A program made the position numbers and the translations under genes. The notes beneath the pieces are model-generated. The model was given only the letters and a program-made list of their open reading frames with translations. It did not search any database and was not told the DNA's origin. A stretch of DNA of 9,377 nt from an uncultured Bacteroidales bacterium. GTDB lineage: Bacteria; Bacteroidota; Bacteroidia; Bacteroidales; UBA932. The stretch is from positions 1 to 9,377 of the forward strand of contig CAJUEK010000071.1 in the NCBI GenBank assembly GCA_910585445.1. Reading direction: 5' to 3'. Numbering within the stretch: the first letter of the stretch is position 1; every line of letters starts with the position of its first letter. Of the stretch, positions 1 through 7,210 are shown piece by piece.

Positions 1-137
1 AAACGAACTTATTCAGCTGTCACTCTTTTAGTTATAATTCATCGAACTCACGTTACTTAAGAAATTAAAGCATTATGACGCCAGTTTTACCAAGTTCTCC
101 TTGCCGTTGACGTAATGCCTTTTGGTTATGATGAAAT

Positions 138-166
138 TACTTATTCAGGAAAATGAAAAATAAGTA
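138..166. repeat. AT-rich perfect inverted repeat (8-bp arms)
   Basis: TACTTATT at 138-145 is the exact reverse complement of AATAAGTA at 159-166, with a 13-base loop. A T-rich stretch (tgtttttct) follows on the + strand. It sits about 33 bases upstream of the RHS -7 box. It could be a weak terminator for something to the left or an operator for the RHS promoter. The AT-only arms make it a poor intrinsic terminator. The repeat is directly visible; its function is inference. Confidence 0.35.
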
Positions 167-174
167 TGTTTTTC

Positions 175-206
175 TGTCATGTACATGGAGTAAATATGTA
201 TATTTG
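175..206 (+). promoter_or_regulatory. Candidate Bacteroidetes sigma-ABfr promoter of the RHS gene
   Basis: TATATTTG at 199-206 is a full match to the Bacteroidetes -7 consensus TAnnTTTG. The -33 position (about 173-178, ttctgt) is only a weak match to TTTG. The start codon at 289 lies 82 bases downstream. The same -7 octamer is used before the LytTR gene at 7905-7912. Confidence 0.55.
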
Positions 207-288
207 AACGCAGCGATATACACGCCTGCGCTTCGCCACATGAGAAAACAACAGATAATATTCTGACAACCAGTAAAACCTACAAGTC

Positions 289-3200
289 ATGAAACACAAA
301 AACGCAGTCACTCTTCTGCTGATGCTGCTCCTGTCAGCGGAAATTTACGGACAGACGGCAGATGCCGGTACCGCTGTATATAAACGTGGGACTACATACA
401 TGGAATCGACACTTCCGCCTACCCCGGAGGCTGCTTCTGCGGTGAAGTATGTTGATATTCCTTTACAGTATGACATGGGAGTCGCACACCTTGATGTTCC
501 GTTATATGAGCTTGCAGGAAAGGAAATCAGTGTCCCTATCAGCCTGGGCTACGCAAGCAGCGGCATAAAGATGGACGAGATTGCTGGTGTGGCCGGTCTC
601 GGATGGGCGCTCAATGCCGGAGGATGCATCACTCGGACGGTGATGGATATGCCTGACGAGTTCTCTTCGGACATATTTCATCACCAACTGCCTTCAGAGG
701 CATTGCTCGCCAAACTGGAGGACATCAATAATAATGACGCGGAGAAAACAGGATATCTGACCGCAATCGTGCGCCATAAGATTGATTCCAAACTGGACAG
801 ATATTCTTATTGTGCATGCGGCCTTTCAGGCTCGTTTGTCATAACGGACGACGGCCGGGTGGAACAGCTTTCAGGTGAGGGCGTAAGAATAAGTTTCAAA
901 AGGGATGCGTCAGGAGCCGTGTGCTCATTCTCAATAACAGGCCCGGATGGTTCAATATACACGTTCTCTGAGAAAGAAACTGGCACGCATGACGCAACAA
1001 ATGGAAATCCTCCTGACCTCCTTTCTGGGGAAAGAGATGTCTGGACAGCTGTAACCGCATGGTATATTACGTCTATAACAAGCCGCAGTGGACTTGAGCA
1101 TGCAGAATTTTCGTATGAAGATGGACCTATGTGGCAAAAGGATCTCATTTCGCATTCAAGCAGCATAACAATGTCCACAGGTGGCGACAATTCCAATCCA
1201 TATGGCACGAGTATATCAACCATAGCTCGTTCATATACTACAAAGCTGCTGAAATCCATAACGCTGGCCGGAGAAAGAGTTACTTTTAGTTATTCATCAG
1301 CTACTGGGAGCACGAACCACATGGGTGTACAAGATCGGAATTATCCCGTAATGCTGCGTGAGATTGCTGTAAAGACGAATAAAGAGCGGGAACTGAGGAA
1401 ATTTATCATCCGGACTGAAAGGGAACCTCATGACGGACGCGTCATATTGCGCTCGCTCACATTGAAAGGTTCAGGTGGCAAGGAATATGACCGATGGGCA
1501 TTTGAATACAATACAAAAGGGCATCAGGTCTTCCACTATGCGCAAGACTGGTACGGATATTATAACGGAGCAAGCGTAATCCCGAATAATGGTGCAGCTC
1601 CGTTCTCATACTCACCGTCGCCGGCTCTGGTCTGCGGCACGCCTGATGCGTCTGAAGCCTCATACATGTCGTTGGCCTCCTGTACCCACAATGGAGCCGT
1701 GACTGATTTCAAGTACGAGGGGAACGGCATTGGAAGCGGAAGCAACGCGACAAGCATAGGAATCAGAGTTGCCTCCATAGCAGACAGGTCTGGACCGTCA
1801 TTGTCTGGTAATGACAGGATGCGTTCCTTCATTTATGAAAGTCCCTGGGCTGATGGGCCATACATGCCCTCCCCCTCCATGTACACAACAGTGGCGGCGC
1901 CGTTCACCAAATCGGACATGACAACAGGAAGCGTCACCTGGACATTCATCCTGCATGAGAATCCGGTCACCTCAGGCCCGTCAATAAAAGACACGAGAAT
2001 CTATTACGGCAAGATAACAGAGATTATAAGCCGACGTGAGCTGAGCCTGCCTCCTACAGTAACCAAGACCATACGTTACTATGACACTTCCATTACCGGA
2101 AAAAATGCGGTAAACGTATTCGGGAACTTTCCATCAGCTGCAATCGGAAGATATAATCAGTATCCGCCGTGCATGCAAGGATACGATCCGCTTGACGGGA
2201 TAAGGACAGACTATTATGATGAAGGTCCAGTGTCCTCCCCTGTCCTGACGCGGCAAGAGGAATATGCCTGTGACGTGGACGGTGTCACAAAGCTCGTTTA
2301 CGCAGCAAGTTACTCATATGATATTCCAGTGCGTGAAGACATCCTGATAGATTATGTGGCGCAACAGGTCTGGCATCCTTCAGGTATCGGAGCTATATCA
2401 AATGAATATGTTTATCATTATCCGGTATATGCCAGTCGTCTCATTCCGCGGAACATGATATGCAAATCACATGTCCGGTACCACGCGGAAGGACGGAAGG
2501 ACAGCACATCAACGGCAATATCATATGTACCGCGCGGAACAGACCTTGAAATGCCGGCGCGTATATCGGCAGTATCCTCATCAGAAGGAGGCATGCTCCG
2601 AAGGACGGTATACACATATGCTGACGGCTCAGACGGGCCTTTTGCCAAGCTCCTGCGAGACCAGCACTTTGTAACTACACCAGTTAAGACTGAATATGGC
2701 ATCTGCAAGAATATGGCTCAGACGCCGGATCTTAATGGTGTGCCCTGCATTGATGCTGCAAGCGTCAGTCCTGTCCCATATAAAACGGAAATCCTGAGTT
2801 TTGACAACTACGACATCGGAGGACTCAGGGCAATGCCTTCTTGCCGCAGTGAACTTACGCAAGGCGCGGAGACATGGAGAGAAGAAATCATTTCAAGGGA
2901 CTGCTGCGGAAACGTCCGGCAGATCAAAGAAAGAGGCAAGCCCAATACCGTCATTCTCTGGAGCTATAATGGCAAATATCCTGTAGCTGTCATTGAGAAT
3001 GCATCATTATCACAAGTCTCCGGCAATCTCCGTATCCTGGGATGCATGAACACAGAGGATCCTCTGGACATTCTCACAAAATCAGACATACCTGACGGGG
3101 ATATGATTGCCGCTGTTGACGCCCTGAGGGAGCTTATGCCATATGCACTGGTGCGTACGTTCACTTTTGCCCCAGGAATCGGCATTGTTTCCATGACAGA

Positions 3201-6200
3201 TGCAAACGGCGTCAAGACTGCATATGAATATGATTATGCAGGCAGGTTGTCCGCCGTCAGGGATGCGGACGGCAATCTGATGAATGATTATGAATATGAT
3301 CTGCTGGACGATGACGGGGACGGACGTCTCAGCGTATTGGGCAGGGCATACAGGTCGGCATCTGGAGATGTCTGCACCGCAGACAAGACATGGTGGAGTA
3401 CGACCGGGCTGAGGCTGCAGGATATCGCAATCTGCGCATCCGGCAACGGGGACGACCTTGTCACTGCTTATGGCTCGGACTTCATGATGCACGATGATGT
3501 GAAGACATGGCTTCCTTTCCCTGCTCAGCATACGGACGGAGATTTTCAGGAGGATGCGGAGCTGAAGGCGGAATCTTTCCACTCCAGCTCCAAAGCTTAT
3601 GTTTACAAGAGATATGAAATTTCCGCAAGGGACAGGATTGCCGCGACTGCCGCTCCGGGCTTTGCCTGTGAGCATGAGAACACTATGGATGATGACGCGG
3701 CCATAGGATTCCAGAAATACAGGTGGACTGCTGACGGAGTGACACCCCTCTCTCCATATGACGCGTGGGAAATAGCCAAGACAAGCGTCACGGATGCAGA
3801 CGGAAGGATAAGGACGACTTTCACTGATCATACGGGACGCATACTCGGCACATCGTGCGGTACTGATGCGCCGACATATTATATTTATGATGACTTGGAC
3901 CGCTTACGTGCCGTATCTGGCAGCGGAATAGAGATTCATGACACGCTCAGCATGTGGAGATACAGCTATGACCGGCTAGGCCGCCTGAGTTCGAAAGGAA
4001 TTCCGGGATGCATTCGGGAGGAATTTACATATGATGATGAGGATCGTGTATCGTCAATCTCAAAGGGGAACATCATAAAAGAATTTGAGTATGACAGCCT
4101 GGGCAGGGTGATACGTGTTTACTTGACGGACGGCAGGACGTATCATGAGCTTATTGAGGAGCACACGTACCGCAAAAATATGATGACCGGCTCTCGCATC
4201 GCCATTATGGGCATTGGCGGCGGAATAGTCGGATATGTGACATCTGATTATAGCTATGACGACAAGGCACGCCCGATAAGAACGTCCAGCCTGTATCCGG
4301 ACGGGAGTGTCATATGCGAGGAACTCACATACAATTTTCCGGGAGAAACAGTGTCTTCAGTCATCACATGCAAAAGAGGAAACGTCACAGACTCTCTTAC
4401 AGGCTTCTCATCATATGACGTACGTGGGAGAGTCAAGAGTGAGGATTGTCACCTGTACACGTCTGGAGCAGGTCCGGCAAGTGCATGTACCGTATATGAA
4501 TATGATTCACTCGGCCGGCTGTACAAGAGCACAACCACAACAGCGGACGGCATTTCGGTGTCTTCGGTTGACACATATTCTCTTCAGGGTTGGCTGTCAA
4601 GCCGCCGTGTCACCCTGAACGGAAGAGAGACATTCTATGAGAGCCTTAGCCGTGAAGAGGGGGCGAGTCCGTCTTATACAGGATTAGTCACCAGTAAGCA
4701 GGAACGGCGGAACAGTGAAGCGGAGACGATGGCTTCGGAAGAGTATGCCTATGATTATGCAGGGAGGCTCTCGCGTGAGCAGAAGGGCATCTCCTTAAGG
4801 CAAGCGTGCCTGTATTCATATGATGCGAGAGGCAACATATTGTCCGTAACTGATTTTTCGTCTGCAGGAGCTGGCTTGCAGGAATATGTCTATGATGGCG
4901 ACATGCTCACAGGTGTCCTTGAAAAGAATCGCGGCACTGTCATCAAATCGTATTCTTTCACGCATGACAATGCCGGAAGGATGACATTTGACGGACTTTT
5001 GGGCATAGGGACGGAATACAATCACTTGGATTTGCCTGCTAAAGTAACAAGAAACGGCAGTGTCTTGGCGAATTATTGCTATCTTGCCGACGGTACAAAG
5101 GAAAGTTCTTTGAAAGAATCGGGGCAAGGACTCGTGTACCGTGGTCCTTTCACATACAGGAGGGATGCTGACGGGACCCTATCGTTGGAAAGCGCCAGAT
5201 ATAACGCCGGAAGAATGGTGCCTGGAAAGGTTATGATTCATGTCACAGACCATCTCGGAAGCGTAAGGCAGATCGTTGACGGCACTACTGCAGGAATCCT
5301 GGAATGCTCCGGATATTCTGCATACGGGAGAAGGACAGATGAGACTCCTGCCAGACAGGCTGTTACGGAAACCGTCAAGCCTGGAGCCACCGGATCCGCG
5401 ACAATAACCTTCAGAGACCATTTCACGGGAAAGGAAGACCAGATGCCGGAATTCGGCATCCCGTATAGCGATTACGGGGCAAGGATGTACAGCCCGCAGC
5501 TGAGACGTTGGATGATTGTGGACCCTCTCAGTGAAAAATATTATGGGATAAGCCCATATGCGTATTGTCTCGGAAATCCGATACTGTTCGATGACTATAA
5601 CGGAAAGGATATCGTACTGGCAGGAAAGAACAAGTCAAGCCTGACCGTCAGGACAGACTTGATAAACCGCACATTCTCAGTCGCGGACATGGGAATCGAT
5701 TGGCACGGCAACCATACTATAGAAGGAGCTGAAGCCCTGGGAGCGGCTCTTGACATTGCGGGAATATTTGACCCGACGGGGATTGCGGACATAGCCAATG
5801 CCGGTCTGCAGTTCTGGAATCGTGAATATATGGATGGCTTCATATCTGTGGCGGGAGTCATTCCTTATTTCGGGGATCTGGCGAAGATTTCAAGGGTTTC
5901 AAAGAATTGCAATGTGCTGTCTGATGTTGCCTCAGCCGTGAGCGGTGGGGCAAAAAGCGGATTCAGGGCATTCACATCAAGGAATTTCCGCCATAATCTT
6001 GCGAAGCGTACAGGAATCAATCCTCAGGGAATGGAGGCTCATCATATGCTGCCGCAGAAATTTGAGCGTGAATTTCGCAAAACTGGAATTGACATAAATG
6101 ACCCTAAATATGGAAAATGGGTAGAAAAGCACGAGCACCGTAAAGGAGCATATTGGTACAACCAGCAATGGGAAAAGTTCTTTAAAAAACATGAGACGCG

Positions 6201-6252
6201 ACCTGCTTTTTTTGAGGATATCATGAAAAAATTGGACGAGATTAATAATTGA
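289..6252 (+). CDS. Secreted RHS/YD-repeat polymorphic toxin with AHH-type nuclease-like C-terminal tail
   Basis: Large RHS-family protein of 1987 residues. Residues 1-22 look like a Sec signal peptide: Lys-rich start, Leu-rich core, likely cleavage after IYGQ. Residues about 50-125 carry the Bacteroidetes RHS N-terminal signature (VPISLGYASSGIKMDEIAG, then GLGWALNAGG). Degenerate YD repeats run from about 975 to 1570, for example YEYDYAGRLSAV, YDDLDRLRAV, FEYDSLGRVIRV, YEYDSLGRLYKS and YSYDARGNILSV. The RHS-associated core follows: DHLGSVRQIVDG near 1654, then YGARMYSPQLRRW and ISPYAYCLGNP at about 1728-1770. Residues about 1785-1900 are a hydrophobic pre-toxin-like segment (ALDIAGIFDPTGIADIANAG, IPYFGDLAKISR). 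The tail from about 1903 is a putative nuclease. In known RHS proteins the YD shell encloses the toxin and the core marks the cleavage/variation boundary; cleavage here is inferred. The reading frame is intact. An immunity candidate starts 16 bases after the stop. The delivery route is not evident: no secretion genes are in the window. Confidence 0.93.
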   Translation: MKHKNAVTLLLMLLLSAEIYGQTADAGTAVYKRGTTYMESTLPPTPEAASAVKYVDIPLQYDMGVAHLDVPLYELAGKEISVPISLGYASSGIKMDEIAGVAGLGWALNAGGCITRTVMDMPDEFSSDIFHHQLPSEALLAKLEDINNNDAEKTGYLTAIVRHKIDSKLDRYSYCACGLSGSFVITDDGRVEQLSGEGVRISFKRDASGAVCSFSITGPDGSIYTFSEKETGTHDATNGNPPDLLSGERDVWTAVTAWYITSITSRSGLEHAEFSYEDGPMWQKDLISHSSSITMSTGGDNSNPYGTSISTIARSYTTKLLKSITLAGERVTFSYSSATGSTNHMGVQDRNYPVMLREIAVKTNKERELRKFIIRTEREPHDGRVILRSLTLKGSGGKEYDRWAFEYNTKGHQVFHYAQDWYGYYNGASVIPNNGAAPFSYSPSPALVCGTPDASEASYMSLASCTHNGAVTDFKYEGNGIGSGSNATSIGIRVASIADRSGPSLSGNDRMRSFIYESPWADGPYMPSPSMYTTVAAPFTKSDMTTGSVTWTFILHENPVTSGPSIKDTRIYYGKITEIISRRELSLPPTVTKTIRYYDTSITGKNAVNVFGNFPSAAIGRYNQYPPCMQGYDPLDGIRTDYYDEGPVSSPVLTRQEEYACDVDGVTKLVYAASYSYDIPVREDILIDYVAQQVWHPSGIGAISNEYVYHYPVYASRLIPRNMICKSHVRYHAEGRKDSTSTAISYVPRGTDLEMPARISAVSSSEGGMLRRTVYTYADGSDGPFAKLLRDQHFVTTPVKTEYGICKNMAQTPDLNGVPCIDAASVSPVPYKTEILSFDNYDIGGLRAMPSCRSELTQGAETWREEIISRDCCGNVRQIKERGKPNTVILWSYNGKYPVAVIENASLSQVSGNLRILGCMNTEDPLDILTKSDIPDGDMIAAVDALRELMPYALVRTFTFAPGIGIVSMTDANGVKTAYEYDYAGRLSAVRDADGNLMNDYEYDLLDDDGDGRLSVLGRAYRSASGDVCTADKTWWSTTGLRLQDIAICASGNGDDLVTAYGSDFMMHDDVKTWLPFPAQHTDGDFQEDAELKAESFHSSSKAYVYKRYEISARDRIAATAAPGFACEHENTMDDDAAIGFQKYRWTADGVTPLSPYDAWEIAKTSVTDADGRIRTTFTDHTGRILGTSCGTDAPTYYIYDDLDRLRAVSGSGIEIHDTLSMWRYSYDRLGRLSSKGIPGCIREEFTYDDEDRVSSISKGNIIKEFEYDSLGRVIRVYLTDGRTYHELIEEHTYRKNMMTGSRIAIMGIGGGIVGYVTSDYSYDDKARPIRTSSLYPDGSVICEELTYNFPGETVSSVITCKRGNVTDSLTGFSSYDVRGRVKSEDCHLYTSGAGPASACTVYEYDSLGRLYKSTTTTADGISVSSVDTYSLQGWLSSRRVTLNGRETFYESLSREEGASPSYTGLVTSKQERRNSEAETMASEEYAYDYAGRLSREQKGISLRQACLYSYDARGNILSVTDFSSAGAGLQEYVYDGDMLTGVLEKNRGTVIKSYSFTHDNAGRMTFDGLLGIGTEYNHLDLPAKVTRNGSVLANYCYLADGTKESSLKESGQGLVYRGPFTYRRDADGTLSLESARYNAGRMVPGKVMIHVTDHLGSVRQIVDGTTAGILECSGYSAYGRRTDETPARQAVTETVKPGATGSATITFRDHFTGKEDQMPEFGIPYSDYGARMYSPQLRRWMIVDPLSEKYYGISPYAYCLGNPILFDDYNGKDIVLAGKNKSSLTVRTDLINRTFSVADMGIDWHGNHTIEGAEALGAALDIAGIFDPTGIADIANAGLQFWNREYMDGFISVAGVIPYFGDLAKISRVSKNCNVLSDVASAVSGGAKSGFRAFTSRNFRHNLAKRTGINPQGMEAHHMLPQKFEREFRKTGIDINDPKYGKWVEKHEHRKGAYWYNQQWEKFFKKHETRPAFFEDIMKKLDEINN
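5995..6252 (+). other. Toxin tail A: C-terminal HNH/Endo VII-like (AHH-motif) nuclease domain of the RHS protein
   Basis: This is a sub-region of the RHS gene, residues 1903-1987. The motif GMEAHHMLPQKF places two histidines at 1918-1919, followed by GIDINDPKYG, WVEKHEHRKGA (His 1948 and 1950) and YNQQWEKFF (Asn 1958, Trp 1961). An A-H-H-x-x-P core with later His and Asn residues is typical of the HNH/Endo VII superfamily toxin nucleases (AHH, LHH, GHH, DUF2380-like groups). In HNH enzymes the second His would be the general base and the preceding residue a metal ligand. The exact family is not settled, and nuclease activity is inferred from the motif. The segment is about 90% identical at the DNA level to a coreless copy at 6937-7124. 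Confidence 0.72.
5996..6183 (+). repeat. Toxin-head direct repeat, copy 1 (in RHS gene)
   Basis: This 188-bp block aligns without gaps to 6937-7124 (offset 941) with 19 differences by eye, about 90% identity. It encodes the conserved part of the toxin tail. It marks the left edge of the tandemly duplicated toxin+immunity unit and could support homologous recombination between the attached and orphan tails. Confidence 0.9.
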
Positions 6253-6268
6253 TTAAAACCAATGAAAT

Positions 6269-6925
6269 ATGAAAAGGGGAAAGACTGATAAACAATGTAT
6301 TCCTGAATTTTATGACTTCACAAGCAGAGGATATCTAACCACTGTTCGGGCCGGGTCAATTCTATTTGATGATGCTATTAATAACCACGAGTACGGACTC
6401 AATCGAGACATTCATGACAACATGATAGTCGGTCAATATGAAGGATACGAGTTCCCTATCGAGTTCAAGCAGGACAAAGAATACGGAAGCAGATTGAGAG
6501 ACGTGCTTGACACTGGATATCCTCCGGCCTATCTCATTTCGGACAGGTTCAGGGATCTTCTGACTGAATACAATGTCACAGGCTGGAAGACCTACCCGAT
6601 AAGACTTTACGACAAGAAAGGTAATCTAATCAACGGGTACAATGGCCTCTCCTTCACGGGAAGAGGCGGAGATTTTGATGCCTGGCCGGAATATAATGAA
6701 GATATTCCTTGGTATGAAAAGGACAGATTGACAAAGAAAGGGATCTACAACATCAACAACTGGGACGGCTCAGACATCTTTATGATCAGAAGAGCTGTTC
6801 TGATGACGGAAAGAGTCATGAAACTGATAAAGAAAAACAAGATTGATGCAGTCTATTTCGAAAAATTATCAGACGAATATGACATAATAGGAACAGAGGA
6901 GTACATGCAAAAACACAGGCTGTGA
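6269..6925 (+). CDS. Putative immunity protein A (Imm11/Imm43-like), C-terminally shortened
   Basis: A 218-residue cytosolic protein with no signal peptide or membrane segment, starting 16 bases after the RHS stop. That is the classic position of an immunity gene for the toxin tail. Visible landmarks are FPIEFKQDKEYGSR, AYLISDRFRDLL (a turn often seen in DUF1629/Imm11-type proteins), TGWKTYPIRLYDKKGN and LSFTGRGGDFDAWPEY. I recognise this as an Imm11/Imm43-like immunity protein but cannot decide between families from memory. It is a paralogue of the gene at 7211-7888. From 6449 to 6874 the DNA is identical to that gene, while the first 60 residues differ. Its stop (TGA, 6923-6925) falls at the junction with the orphan toxin copy, so it lacks the last 9 residues of its paralogue. 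Immunity function is inferred from position and family resemblance. Confidence 0.72.
   Translation: MKRGKTDKQCIPEFYDFTSRGYLTTVRAGSILFDDAINNHEYGLNRDIHDNMIVGQYEGYEFPIEFKQDKEYGSRLRDVLDTGYPPAYLISDRFRDLLTEYNVTGWKTYPIRLYDKKGNLINGYNGLSFTGRGGDFDAWPEYNEDIPWYEKDRLTKKGIYNINNWDGSDIFMIRRAVLMTERVMKLIKKNKIDAVYFEKLSDEYDIIGTEEYMQKHRL
6449..6874 (+). repeat. 426-bp perfect direct repeat, copy 1 (immunity gene A)
   Basis: Line-by-line comparison shows no difference from 7385-7810 (offset 936). Single mismatches bound it: C/T at 6448/7384 and G/A at 6875/7811. Similarity then continues to about 6924. Perfect identity here, against about 90% in the neighbouring toxin repeat, suggests recent gene conversion or strong homogenisation. 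Confidence 0.95.
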
Positions 6926-6936
6926 TATTTGCAGTT

Positions 6937-7124
6937 ATCTTGCGAAGCGTACAGGCATTAATCCTCAGGGAATGGAGGCTTATCATATGCTGCCAAAGAA
7001 ATTCAGACATGAATTTGGCAAAACTGGAATTGACATCAATGACCCTAAATATGGGAAATGGGTGGAAAAGCACGAACACCGTAAAGGAGCATATTGGTAT
7101 AATCAGCAATGGGAGGAGTTCTTT
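6937..7124 (+). repeat. Toxin-head direct repeat, copy 2 (orphan)
   Basis: Second copy of the 188-bp block at 5996-6183, with 19 differences and no gaps. Homology begins abruptly at atcttgcgaagcg, 11 bases after the stop codon of immunity gene A. This defines the tandem duplication breakpoint. Confidence 0.9.
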
Positions 7125-7199
7125 GACCAATACAGGACAGAACCGGCGCCAATCAATGAAATTATTAAGAAAATGAATTCATTAAACAAGGATTTATAA
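6937..7199 (+). pseudogene. Orphan toxin tail B (coreless RHS C-terminal fragment, AYH variant)
   Basis: The frame that ends at the TAA at 7197-7199 encodes a second copy of the RHS nuclease tail without any RHS core. From LAKRTGINPQGMEA onward it matches residues 1904-1961 of the RHS protein; 54 of 60 residues are identical up to QQWE, then only 9 of 25. The first possible ATG is 6972, in the middle of the motif, giving 75 residues. The frame is open back to 6891, with a TAG at 6888-6890. The first His of the AHH motif is Tyr here (TAT at 6981-6983). In RHS and CDI loci such displaced tails are known as orphan toxin modules: silent cassettes that can recombine onto the core. Eleven bases separate it from immunity gene B. 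It could instead be translated as a small protein by reinitiation, but I see no good ribosome site. Confidence 0.85.
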
Positions 7200-7210
7200 T
7201 TTTATATATA

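Larger units (their letters stand above)
1..288. other. Non-coding leader region upstream of the RHS gene
   Basis: I find no convincing gene here. A 37-codon ORF on the + strand (153-266) and a 23-codon open tail on the - strand (144 down to a stop at 73-75) are both too short and unrecognised to call. The region is AT-rich, holds an 8-bp inverted repeat (138-166) and a Bacteroidetes-type promoter (-7 box at 199-206), and ends directly at the RHS start codon. The 10-mer acttattcag occurs twice (7-16 and 139-148). Transcription of the RHS gene most likely starts near 212-216, which gives a leader of about 75 bases. Confidence 0.6.

Noticed and set aside
28..57. Two GTTA-centred 9-mers spaced 21 bp (28-36 and 49-57), the spacing of LytTR direct repeats
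   Set aside because: Each 9-mer fails two or three positions of the general LytTR site pattern and they are about 150 bases from the promoter; chance is likely in AT-rich sequence.
73..144. Possible C-terminal remnant of a - strand gene (ends ENLVKLAS then stop)
   Set aside because: Only 23 codons are open before an in-frame stop at 145-147; it vaguely resembles a protein end but nothing identifies it.
7..148. 10-bp direct repeat acttattcag (7-16 and 139-148) as an insertion-site or IS-end signal
   Set aside because: No transposase, no matching terminal inverted repeats and no second boundary were found, so a mobile-element claim is unsupported.
153..266. 37-codon + strand ORF in the leader region
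   Set aside because: It overlaps the predicted RHS promoter and start of transcription, has no recognised motif, and is short enough to occur by chance.
3082..3831. 249-codon open frame on the - strand inside the RHS gene
   Set aside because: It lies wholly opposite clear YD-repeat coding sequence, has no recognisable domain and no promoter or neighbours on that strand.
3220..4980. Repeated tatgaatatgat-like DNA strings as a nucleotide repeat array
   Set aside because: They are explained by the encoded Y-x-Y-D motifs of the RHS/YD repeats and have no regular DNA-level spacing.
6922..7176. 84-codon ORF overlapping the immunity A stop (ATGA-type overlap at 6922)
   Set aside because: It is out of frame with the orphan toxin homology, which lies in the frame ending at 7199; its translation matches no toxin or immunity segment, so it is a shadow.
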